This document shows, one piece after another, positions 35,117 through 43,489 of a stretch of DNA of 64,000 nt. The position numbers and the translations under genes were made by a program. The notes beneath the pieces were generated by a model. That model was not told where the DNA came from. It saw only the letters and a list, made by a program, of their open reading frames with translations, and searched no databases. Every line of letters begins with the position of its first letter. The first letter of the stretch is position 1. The DNA is taken from the NCBI GenBank assembly GCA_964491915.1, contig CAZBHS010000007.1, positions 62,001-126,000 of the forward strand, written 5' to 3'. Origin of the DNA: JAHELQ01 sp964491915. Lineage in GTDB: Bacteria; Acidobacteriota; Aminicenantia; UBA2199.

Positions 35117-36754
35117 TTATAATAAGTTATACAATATGTATCTCCAATAATAACCGATCCCCACCAAATGCCATTTCAGCAAAAATATGATGAATACCAA
35201 CGTCATAATGGTTAAGGCCGTATAGTGATGTCTGCCTCCGGAGGAAAGATACCTCTTTTTCCAGATGTAGATGGTGAATGATACCGGCATGATTGTCCAC
35301 ACAGTCAATATAGTGGGCAATGCCAGGGTTAGGTTCTGGAAGAGGGAGATGCCGTCGAAATAGCCCGGCAGTTCATGCCAGTAGAGCAACGCCGGGAATT
35401 GCCGGATCGCGCCCATCAACCAAAGCCCCATGAATGCCGCGATAGTTCCGGTGAATCTGGCTAAAAAAATGATGATGGCCCGTCGTCTAAAATAGATCCT
35501 GAATTTTTTGCGGACGATATCGACAATCAGTAATAGGGGCCAGAATACCACGGTAAACAGAAAAACCACACTGCAAATCAAAAGAAGGACCTGCTCCAAA
35601 TGGCTGAGCAAGGTTTGCCTGCCGGTACTCTTGCGGATGATTTCACCTAACTTCCGCTTTTGCTTCGCTATTATGGCTGTTTGAGCTCCGGCACCGATAA
35701 AATGTTCCAGGAATAATAATGCCGCCGGGGAATTCAGCACATTGCCGTTGTGCAGGCTGAAGGGTTCGCTCAATTTGTCGCTGTTGGCGAAGAGGATGAA
35801 GGTGATGTCATGCTGGGGAATTTTTAAAATGAGGGTCGAGGCGGCGTCGGGGTGATAGCCGTAATGCCAATACAGATCAGTATCTCCAAATGTTTGCGCG
35901 AACCACCCCAGACCATGGGGCAATGCGTTGCCTCTGGAGGATTGAAAGGGTGCGAACATTTGTTCCCGGCTTTCGGCGGAGATTAATTGGCCCGAATCAA
36001 TGGCAATATCGAACGCCGCCATATCCGTGACCGTAGAGATCAAACCGCCGGCGGTAGTGAAGGCGAATTGGTAATCGGACGGTGTTATCGCTCCGCCGGC
36101 CTTCATCCGGTATACTCTGGTTTGCCGGTCGTAGACATTGGCGAACCGTTCGAGATTATTCAGGCAATCTTCCTGCCCCAATTCCCGGCAACAGGGGGCG
36201 GTAAAAGTGAGATTCAGAGGTTGGATGATCCTCTCGATCAGCAGATCTCCAAAACATTGCCCCGTGGTGTTGCGGATAATGTGAGACAACCACCCGTATC
36301 GCATCCCGCTGTAATGGTAATAGGTTCCGGGAATGTACTCCGAGGTATGGCTCAACAGGTGTCTCACGGTAATCTTATCGGCGTTCTTTTTTTCGAGTCC
36401 ATAGTCTTTCACCGGACGGTCCAGGTTGATTTTGCCCTCTTGCGCCAACCGCATGACGAGCGCCGCTGTAAATGTCTTGGTTAACGAATCGATTCTGAAA
36501 GGGGTTTCGGGTCTCATAGCCACCCCTTTCTCTTCATCATTGTATCCAAAGCCCTTTGTCCATATCGTGGTCCGGTTTTTGACAATGGCGGCGGACATCC
36601 CGGGAATCTTCAATTCTTGTCTCAATTGTTCCAATTTTTTTTCGAATTCCTGTAATCCGTCATCCGCAAGATTCACTGCATCCTGCGGGTATACTAAACC
36701 TCCGCTCACAAGACTAAGGAGTACGCACGCCCATATTATTTTCCGGTTCATCAT
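35117..36754 (-). CDS. Membrane-anchored class C beta-lactamase-fold serine hydrolase
   Basis: 545 residues from the ATG at 36754 (a TTG seven codons earlier is the alternative). Signal peptide, then a beta-lactamase/D-aminopeptidase domain (~35-375): SLTK with Ser90 nucleophile and Lys93, YSG at Tyr148, and HYGYHPDAAS as the third (KTG-like) motif. After ~415 come about four transmembrane helices, typical of the large family of membrane-tethered AmpH/penicillin-binding-protein-like esterases. It more likely trims peptides or esters in the envelope than confers resistance. No strong ribosome site is visible. Confidence 0.85.
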   Translation of the reverse strand: MMNRKIIWACVLLSLVSGGLVYPQDAVNLADDGLQEFEKKLEQLRQELKIPGMSAAIVKNRTTIWTKGFGYNDEEKGVAMRPETPFRIDSLTKTFTAALVMRLAQEGKINLDRPVKDYGLEKKNADKITVRHLLSHTSEYIPGTYYHYSGMRYGWLSHIIRNTTGQCFGDLLIERIIQPLNLTFTAPCCRELGQEDCLNNLERFANVYDRQTRVYRMKAGGAITPSDYQFAFTTAGGLISTVTDMAAFDIAIDSGQLISAESREQMFAPFQSSRGNALPHGLGWFAQTFGDTDLYWHYGYHPDAASTLILKIPQHDITFILFANSDKLSEPFSLHNGNVLNSPAALLFLEHFIGAGAQTAIIAKQKRKLGEIIRKSTGRQTLLSHLEQVLLLICSVVFLFTVVFWPLLLIVDIVRKKFRIYFRRRAIIIFLARFTGTIAAFMGLWLMGAIRQFPALLYWHELPGYFDGISLFQNLTLALPTILTVWTIMPVSFTIYIWKKRYLSSGGRHHYTALTIMTLVFIIFLLKWHLVGIGYYWRYILYNLL

Positions 36755-36882
36755 ACCATTGTGTTGGCCCCGCAATTTAAAGCCGCTAAATTAAATTATA
36801 TTTTATTCTGGAAATAATTTCAATTTGGAACTAATTTTGAACCGCGGCTTTGCATTTTTTACTAGATCCGCGCAATTATTAT

Positions 36883-36911
36883 TTGACAAAGTAACGGTTT
36901 TTTTTTATACT
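36883..36911 (+). promoter_or_regulatory. Promoter of the methyltransferase gene
   Basis: TTGACA (36883-36888), 17 bp, TATACT (36906-36911), about 50 nt before the start codon. Confidence 0.75.
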
Positions 36912-36963
36912 GTTTATAAGTATTATAAATAAAAACAAAGATATATTCGAGGAAGGAGAGGTT

Positions 36964-37716
36964 TTGGAAGTGAAAATTAATGAGGTCATCGAGGAAATCG
37001 CCCGGCTACCGCAGGATTGGCATGGAGCCGGCACAGTATCGCACCCGGTGCTGGAGACTATCTGGAAGCATGCGGAGGCGTTGGGGGAGATCCAGCGGTC
37101 AGTTGAGACGGGATCAGGGAAAACGACATTGTTGTTCTGCCGGTTGTCCAGTCATCATACGGTATTTGCCTGTGACTTCGGGAATAGTATCTCGAAGGTG
37201 CGGGAATCGTCATTGTTTAAAAAGGAGAGGGTGGTCTTTGTGGAAGGCCCCACCCAGAGAACACTTCCGACTTACACATTCGATCATCCCCTTTGTCTGG
37301 CTTTAATCGATGGTCCGCACGGGTATCCTTTCCCCGACATGGAATATTACTATTTTTATCCCCAAATCAAAGAGGGCGGTCTTCTATTGGTGGACGACAT
37401 TCAAATCCCCTCCATCCGCAGAATGTACGACATTATCGAAGCTGGGGAAATGTTCGACCTGTTGGAAGTCGTCGATAACATGGCTTTTTTCCGGCGCACC
37501 GCGGCGCCGCTAATCAATCCTTACGGTGATAATTGGTGGTTGCAAGGTTACAACAAAGCCGCCTACGAGGCGATGATGAATTGCCGGAAGCCTCAGGAGG
37601 AAAGTGGTAATGCTATCCAATCACCTTCATTCATGCAATTCTTGGCTAAAAACACTCCGGCCTTTGCCAGGGCTCTCGTTCCCCGTAAAGTGAAACGTCG
37701 GCTTTTGGGGAAATAA
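36964..37716 (+). CDS. Class I SAM-dependent methyltransferase (Methyltransf_24-like)
   Basis: 250 residues. SVETGSGKTTLLFCRLSS matches motif I of the Methyltransf_24/cephalosporin-hydroxylase-like group (ExGxGxST), and ALIDGPHGYPFPDMEYYYFYPQIKEGGLLLVDDIQ is the diagnostic metal/active-site stretch. Enzymes of this fold modify surface glycans and small molecules, often inside polysaccharide clusters; no such cluster is present here. AAGGAG stands 5 nt before the TTG at 36964 and 11 nt before a GTG at 36970, and either could be used. It has its own promoter. Confidence 0.78.
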   Translation: MEVKINEVIEEIARLPQDWHGAGTVSHPVLETIWKHAEALGEIQRSVETGSGKTTLLFCRLSSHHTVFACDFGNSISKVRESSLFKKERVVFVEGPTQRTLPTYTFDHPLCLALIDGPHGYPFPDMEYYYFYPQIKEGGLLLVDDIQIPSIRRMYDIIEAGEMFDLLEVVDNMAFFRRTAAPLINPYGDNWWLQGYNKAAYEAMMNCRKPQEESGNAIQSPSFMQFLAKNTPAFARALVPRKVKRRLLGK

Positions 37717-37793
37717 ATCTTGATTTAGTCCTTTACTTTTTTGTAATTTTTTTAGGTCTTGAAATGAAGAATGGAATTCCGTAGAATGGAAAG

Positions 37794-38882
37794 ATGATAC
37801 GTGCATTGTTGAATAGCTGTTTTGGTCACGCGTTTGTGCTTTTTTTGGTTATACTTCCCGCCATTGGATGTGGAACATCCACAGCCCCGGTTCCATTGAT
37901 CAAAGGTTTTGAATGGCGGCTTCAACATGGAGGGACAACGGCCGGTCTCCGGGGTCTGTGCGCGGTAAGCTCCGAGATCGCCTGGTTCAGCGGAGCCGAA
38001 GGGACTGTGGGACGCACTGTGAACGGAGGCTCTACATGGGAATTGGTCAAGGTCCCTGGGGCCGAAAATGTGGATTTTCGCGATATCGAAGCCTTCGATG
38101 ACCAAACCGCTGTCATTATGGGAGTGGCCTCTCCGGCGAAATTTTACAAGACCGCGGACGGCGGAGAGACCTGGCAATTGGTCTATCACAACGCAACCAA
38201 AGAGGTCTTTTTCAATTCCATGGGATTCTGGGACCGGATGAACGGGATTGCGGTGAGCGATCCGGTGGGTGGGCGTTTTTTGTTGATTCGCACCAATGAT
38301 GGCGGCGATACCTGGACAGAGATTCCCTTTGACAATCGTCCGGCCGCCATTCCCGGCGAAGCCCAATTCGCCGCTAGCGGGACCTGCTTGCGAGTCCAGG
38401 GAGCAAGCGATGTGCGCTTCGTCACCGGAGGAGCCGCGGCCCGGCTGTTTTATTCGGCCGATAGAGGGGACCATTGGCGGGTTATCGAAACGCCTATCAT
38501 TAGCGGAACATCATCCGAAGGCATCTATTCCGTCGCCTTTCGCGACAAGGAATGCGGCATCGTCACCGGCGGCGATTTTCAAAAAGTCGAACAAAAGACC
38601 CGGCTGGCGGCCATCACCCATGACGGCGGCAAAATCTGGACCAATATCTCTGAGTCGCAGCTCGGCGGTCTCAGGGAATGCGCGACTTTTTTTGCTTCGC
38701 CATACCAGGATTCAATCCTGGTCATCGGACCGTCCGGCGCCGAGTTCTCCGTTGATTGCGGAGCTTCCTGGACCGCCGCTCCCATCAAGGATATCCATAG
38801 CATCAGCCTCTGTCCCGGCGGAACCACCGGTTGGGGCGTGGGGGCCGATGGAAAAATCGTCCGCTTCACCGCCATTTTCTAA
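37794..38882 (+). CDS. YCF48/BNR-type beta-propeller lipoprotein
   Basis: 362 residues. Signal peptide with a lipobox-like AIGC (Cys26). The body is a propeller of YCF48/BNR-like repeats, each with an Asp-box-like turn: VNGGSTWELV, ADGGETWQLV, NDGGDTWTEI, ADRGDHWRVI, HDGGKIWTNI and VDCGASWTAA. These proteins bind or stabilise partners; the family includes a photosystem-assembly factor and many uncharacterised bacterial surface proteins. It lies 51 nt before the C25-like peptidase array, so it may be cotranscribed, but a functional link is unproven. Confidence 0.8.
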   Translation: MIRALLNSCFGHAFVLFLVILPAIGCGTSTAPVPLIKGFEWRLQHGGTTAGLRGLCAVSSEIAWFSGAEGTVGRTVNGGSTWELVKVPGAENVDFRDIEAFDDQTAVIMGVASPAKFYKTADGGETWQLVYHNATKEVFFNSMGFWDRMNGIAVSDPVGGRFLLIRTNDGGDTWTEIPFDNRPAAIPGEAQFAASGTCLRVQGASDVRFVTGGAAARLFYSADRGDHWRVIETPIISGTSSEGIYSVAFRDKECGIVTGGDFQKVEQKTRLAAITHDGGKIWTNISESQLGGLRECATFFASPYQDSILVIGPSGAEFSVDCGASWTAAPIKDIHSISLCPGGTTGWGVGADGKIVRFTAIF

Positions 38883-38933
38883 AGGGAACGAATACTTCTG
38901 CTTTGCAGTTGAATATAAAAAAAGGAGCTTTTA

Positions 38934-41198
38934 ATGAAATTGCCCAAAGCTTTGACACTACAATTTTTGTTTTTTTTATTGTTCTTTATTTCTGTTTTCG
39001 CGCCAAGCCCATTAGGCGCGGTATCTTACAATCCCGCGGATTTTCAAGCCTTGATTCCGCCCCAGACAGTCACTGTTCAAAGCCAACAGGGAGTGGCTGT
39101 GTTCGACGCCCAGCATTATCATCTGTGCCCCGGACAACCGAAACTGCCGAAACAGGTGGCGCGCATTTTGCTTCCGGAAGACGCGGACCTCGCCACTCTG
39201 ACCTACACGTTGAAAAACGTCAAAGAGGACGATCTGGGAACCGGTTGGGAGGTGGAGCCGGCGCCGCCGTATCAATGCCGCGACGAGAGCGTCGTTGTTC
39301 CCAAAATGGTGAAATTGGTTGACGGTAAGGATGTGTATGTGTACAACAATAACGCGTTTTTCCCATCCTCCTGGACCGGTTCCATCAAAAGCGGCAACAT
39401 GCGGCGCTTCAAGGTGGCGCATGTGGAGATCTATCCCTACCGCTACAATCCGGTCACCAAGACGCTGAAGCGGATCAGTTCCGCGACGTTGGCGGTGAGC
39501 GTCGCGCCGGATCCCAATTACGTTCCTTTAAAAAATCCCAAATCCTTCTCCTCCGCGGAAGTCACATCGCTATTCTTTCTCAAGACCCATGTGGCCAACA
39601 TGAGCGCCTTCTCCACCTCCGCCGCGTTTGACGGCTATTATCCCTCCTACAATTCCTCGCCCCTGTTGGGTTCTATTTTGCAGGCTCCGAAACTACCGCC
39701 GTTGATGGAGCTCCAGGGATTTCCCCCCCGCACCTATGTGATTATCACCACCAACCATATCGCCTACGATTCCAATCCTCCTTCTCAGCAATTGGAACCG
39801 TTTGTATTGAGCAAGGAGAGCCGGTTTTTCGATGTGACGCTGGTGACCGAAGACAAGACCTTCGAGGTGGTCAACGGCAATCTTCAACAAACCGGCAACC
39901 AGGGTTGGGGAGGCAACTTCGGAGTACTGGGGGCCGAAGACATCCGCGATTACCTGACCGCCGATGTGGAGGGATTGCCCCGCTGGGACGCCTGGGATAT
40001 CGAGCATGTGCTGTTGATCGGCTGCCCGGATCCCGATGACGGCGGCGTTCCCATGAAAAAGACATTTCCGTTTATCGAGGCGCTGACGCCGGATCATCCT
40101 CGATATGAATTGGAACTGATGACGGATTTGTATTATTCGGAGTTGACGGAGGACTGGACCTCTCCGGCGTCCGGTTACGCCGCTCCGTTGACCGGCCATT
40201 TTAGCGTCTCCATCGATTTGATGCCGGAAGTGGCTGTCGCCCGGATCCCGGTGACGGGGTATGGGATGAATGTGGCGGAGTTGGACGATATATTGGAAAA
40301 GATCATCGCCTATACCGACGAGCCTGCGAGTAAAATCGGCTGGCGGCGGAATGTATTGCTGCCGGCGAAACCGATTGCCTACCTGTATCCCAGTTGGAAC
40401 CACGCGGAGAAGATCAAGGATATTTGTCAGCAGAACGGATTCTCGTATTATCGCATCTATGATTCCCTTTGCGGCTACAATATCGATTTTGAATTCGAGG
40501 AGAAACTGGACGAGGCGATTGACGCCGGAGTGGTGGCCCCCCACAAGAGGGAGGATTACATGAACGCGTTCGGCGCTATGAAGCTGATGTGTGTCGAGAT
40601 CCCCTGGTTTTCCAATCCGGATAACTGGCAGTCGTTGGTGGATTTTTTCGATGAATTGAATCTCAATTACAACCACGGTTTCCTGGCGGGGGTGCCGGTG
40701 GACGACGATCCTTACAATGACGACGGCACGCGCGCCGCCTACAATGAGGATGTGGTGCGGGCCGCCTGGCTCAGTCAGAATTTTGGTGTCGTCAGTTGGT
40801 ATAGCCACGGCTATCACAAAGGGGCGGCGTATATCATCGATCTGGACAACCACAATCTCTATCCGCCGATGGACGACCAGCATCCGGCATTTGTCCTGAT
40901 GAACAGTTGTTTGAACGGCAATCCGTATGAGCATATTCATTTCGGCTACAATATCGCTTTCGACTTACTCCACCAGGGAGCCATCGGCACGATTTCCGCT
41001 TCCACCATCAGCTATTCGCTACCGGATCATTTCGACGCCACATGGTTGGGTTATATGATCGAGGGACAGTTGGAATTGGGAACCGCCCGCTTGTTCACCG
41101 TGGCCCATCAATACGCCGTTGGAAACGATTATGAATTACTGGTGTTCAACCCTTACGGAGATTCCACTGTGGGACTTTACACTTGTGTAACTAAATAA
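38934..41198 (+). CDS. C25-like (gingipain-type) secreted cysteine peptidase, copy 1 of 3
   Basis: 754 residues. Signal peptide ending near LGAVSYNP. The N-terminal ~220 residues are a pro-domain-like beta region (RILLPEDADL..., VEIYPYRYNPVTK), then a catalytic region to the C-terminus. The clan CD dyad is His625 in YSHGYH and Cys659 in NSCLNG, 34 residues apart; gingipain R has a similar gap. No C-terminal sorting domain or LPxTG follows, so the product is probably periplasmic, or exported by another route. AAAGGAG precedes the ATG. The next copy starts 14 nt after its stop. Confidence 0.82.
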   Translation: MKLPKALTLQFLFFLLFFISVFAPSPLGAVSYNPADFQALIPPQTVTVQSQQGVAVFDAQHYHLCPGQPKLPKQVARILLPEDADLATLTYTLKNVKEDDLGTGWEVEPAPPYQCRDESVVVPKMVKLVDGKDVYVYNNNAFFPSSWTGSIKSGNMRRFKVAHVEIYPYRYNPVTKTLKRISSATLAVSVAPDPNYVPLKNPKSFSSAEVTSLFFLKTHVANMSAFSTSAAFDGYYPSYNSSPLLGSILQAPKLPPLMELQGFPPRTYVIITTNHIAYDSNPPSQQLEPFVLSKESRFFDVTLVTEDKTFEVVNGNLQQTGNQGWGGNFGVLGAEDIRDYLTADVEGLPRWDAWDIEHVLLIGCPDPDDGGVPMKKTFPFIEALTPDHPRYELELMTDLYYSELTEDWTSPASGYAAPLTGHFSVSIDLMPEVAVARIPVTGYGMNVAELDDILEKIIAYTDEPASKIGWRRNVLLPAKPIAYLYPSWNHAEKIKDICQQNGFSYYRIYDSLCGYNIDFEFEEKLDEAIDAGVVAPHKREDYMNAFGAMKLMCVEIPWFSNPDNWQSLVDFFDELNLNYNHGFLAGVPVDDDPYNDDGTRAAYNEDVVRAAWLSQNFGVVSWYSHGYHKGAAYIIDLDNHNLYPPMDDQHPAFVLMNSCLNGNPYEHIHFGYNIAFDLLHQGAIGTISASTISYSLPDHFDATWLGYMIEGQLELGTARLFTVAHQYAVGNDYELLVFNPYGDSTVGLYTCVTK

Positions 41199-41212
41199 AA
41201 AAGGAGGCTTTG

Positions 41213-43474
41213 ATGAAATTGCCCAAATCATTGCTGACACAAGTCTTGTGTTTTTTATCGTTCTTTATTTTTCTTTTGGCGTCAAGCCCATTGGGCGCGG
41301 TATCCTACAATCCCGCGGATTTTGTAGCGTTTATTCCACCTCAACCGGTGACGGTTCAGAACCAGCAAGGAATCGCTGTGTTTGACGCCCAACACTATAT
41401 CGTTTGTCCCGGACGGCCGAAATTGCCGAAACAGGTGGTGCGCATTTTATTACCGGAGGACGCTGATCTCAGTTCGCTGACCTACACATTGAAAAATGTG
41501 AAAGAGGATGATCTAGGAGGCGGTTGGGAGGTTGAAGCGGCGAAGCCGTATCTGTGCGGCGACGGCAGTACTCTGGTGCCCGAGGAAATCAAGTATATCG
41601 ACGGAAAGGATGTCGATGTCTACAACGCCAACGCGTTTTTTCCTTCCAATTGGGCCGGTCCCATCAAAAGCGGCAACATGCGGCGCTTCAAGGTGGCGAA
41701 CGTGGAGATCTATCCCTATCGCTACAATCCGGTGACCAAGGTGTTGAAGAGAATCACCTCGGCGACCCTCATGGTGAACGCCACGCCCAATCCCAATTAT
41801 GTTCCGTTGAAAGATCCGAAATCCTTTTCCGCGCCGGAGGCTTCGTCGCTGTTCTTTCTCAAGACGCATGTATCCAACATGAACGCTTTTTCGAGCTCGA
41901 CTTCGTTTGACTCCTATTACCCGTCCTATATCTCCGCCTCTCTACTGGGAACCATTTTGCAAGCTCCGAAACTGCCGCCTCTTTTGCAGTTACCGGATTT
42001 TCCCTCCCGCGTCTATGTGATCATCAGCACCAACCGTATTGTCAGCGACGCCAGCCCGCCGTCGCAAAAACTGGAATCATTCATTCTAAACAAAGAGAGC
42101 CGGCTCTTCGATGTGACGCTGGTGACGGAAGACAAAACCTACGAGATTGTCAACGGAGATCTCCAGGTAACAGATGACCATGGTTGGGGAGGCGGTTTGG
42201 GAGATACCGGGGCCGAGAATATTCGCGGCTACTTGACCGCCGATGTGGGGGGATTGCCCCGTTGGGACGCCTGGGATATCGAGCACTTACTCTTGATCGG
42301 CAATCCCGACCCGGAAGATGGCACCTTGCCCATGAAAAGTACTTTTCCCTTCTTTGAAAGATACGATGAGAATCATCCGACGCATTTTTTGGAACTGGCC
42401 ACCGATTTATACTATTCTGAATTGACGGAAAACTGGACATCGCCGGTTTCGGGCCAGACGGCTCCAATGGACATTAATCTCGATGTGGCTTTCGATTTAT
42501 TACCGGAGGTGTCGGTCACACGGATACCTGTGGCGTACTTTGGTTTTGATATCGCCGGATTGGATGATATATTGGAAAAAATTATCGCATATACCAACGA
42601 ATCCCAGAAAAATATCGGCTGGCGTAAAAACGTTCTTCTGCCGATCAAACCCATCGCCGAACTGCTTTCGAATTGGGAAATCGGCGAGGCGGCGATGGAA
42701 CTCTGCCAGCAGAATGGCTTTGGTTTTCACCGGATTTACGACATTCTTTGCGGGTACAATATTGATTACGAATTCGAGGAAAAGCTGGCAATCGCCGTTG
42801 ATAACGGCGTGGTTGCTCCCCACAAGGTGGAGGATTACGAGAATGCCTTCGGCGCCACGAAAAATATGTTCGTCGAGGAACCCTGGTTTTCGAATCCTGA
42901 GAATTGGCAGGATTTGGTGGATTTTTTCGATGATTTGAATCTCGAGTATGACAACGGGCTTTACGGCGCCCCACAAGATGACGATACGTATAACGACGAC
43001 GGGACCCGTGCAGCCTACAATGAAGATGTGGTGCGGGCCGCCTGGTTGAATCAGGATTTCGGGTTCGTCGCCTGGAATACTCACGGTTCCAAATATGAAG
43101 CGAAGCAGGTGTTCAACATCGACAAAAACGGCGATTTCCCGCCGTTGGATAACGCCCATCCTTCGTTTGTGTTCATGGGCAGTTGCCTGAATGGCTATCC
43201 CTGGGATGATATCCGTATGGGCTACACTATCTCCTACACTCTCCTCCATCACGGGGCCATCGGCACCATTGCCGCGTCCAATACCACCATATCGCTGCAG
43301 GACAATTTCTGTGTCAACTGGATGCGGTATATGATCGAGGGGCAATTGGAGTTGGGGACCGCCCGTACTTTTACGGTGGCGCATCAATATGCTGTCGGCA
43401 ACGATTACGAACTGATCGCCTTCAATCCTTATGGAGACTCGACTGTCGGCTTGTTTACTTGTTCAACTAAATAA
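41213..43474 (+). CDS. C25-like secreted cysteine peptidase, copy 2 of 3
   Basis: 753 residues; the ATG at 41213 sits behind GGAGG, and the TTG one codon earlier is not needed. Close paralogue of copy 1 over its whole length, with the same signal end (LGAVSYNP), the same RILLPEDADL and DIEHLLLIG blocks, and the same C-terminal NPYGDSTVGLFTC. The dyad is retained: His624 in NTHGSK and Cys658 in GSCLNG. Residues around the dyad differ more than the rest (SHGYHKG versus THGSKYE), which points to altered substrate choice after duplication. Only 15 nt separate it from copy 3. Confidence 0.82.
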   Translation: MKLPKSLLTQVLCFLSFFIFLLASSPLGAVSYNPADFVAFIPPQPVTVQNQQGIAVFDAQHYIVCPGRPKLPKQVVRILLPEDADLSSLTYTLKNVKEDDLGGGWEVEAAKPYLCGDGSTLVPEEIKYIDGKDVDVYNANAFFPSNWAGPIKSGNMRRFKVANVEIYPYRYNPVTKVLKRITSATLMVNATPNPNYVPLKDPKSFSAPEASSLFFLKTHVSNMNAFSSSTSFDSYYPSYISASLLGTILQAPKLPPLLQLPDFPSRVYVIISTNRIVSDASPPSQKLESFILNKESRLFDVTLVTEDKTYEIVNGDLQVTDDHGWGGGLGDTGAENIRGYLTADVGGLPRWDAWDIEHLLLIGNPDPEDGTLPMKSTFPFFERYDENHPTHFLELATDLYYSELTENWTSPVSGQTAPMDINLDVAFDLLPEVSVTRIPVAYFGFDIAGLDDILEKIIAYTNESQKNIGWRKNVLLPIKPIAELLSNWEIGEAAMELCQQNGFGFHRIYDILCGYNIDYEFEEKLAIAVDNGVVAPHKVEDYENAFGATKNMFVEEPWFSNPENWQDLVDFFDDLNLEYDNGLYGAPQDDDTYNDDGTRAAYNEDVVRAAWLNQDFGFVAWNTHGSKYEAKQVFNIDKNGDFPPLDNAHPSFVFMGSCLNGYPWDDIRMGYTISYTLLHHGAIGTIAASNTTISLQDNFCVNWMRYMIEGQLELGTARTFTVAHQYAVGNDYELIAFNPYGDSTVGLFTCSTK

Positions 43475-43489
43475 AAAAAGGAGACTTTG

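Noticed and set aside
35117..36754. Antibiotic-resistance beta-lactamase
   Set aside because: The C-terminal membrane helices and the third motif HYG place it with membrane-tethered esterase/peptidase relatives; resistance cannot be inferred.
39693..40940. 415-codon open frame antisense to C25-like copy 1 (similar ones at 42500-43387, 44909-45574 and 18331-19530)
   Set aside because: They mirror strongly biased coding frames on the plus strand, have no ribosome sites and show only His/Ile/Arg-rich shadow composition.
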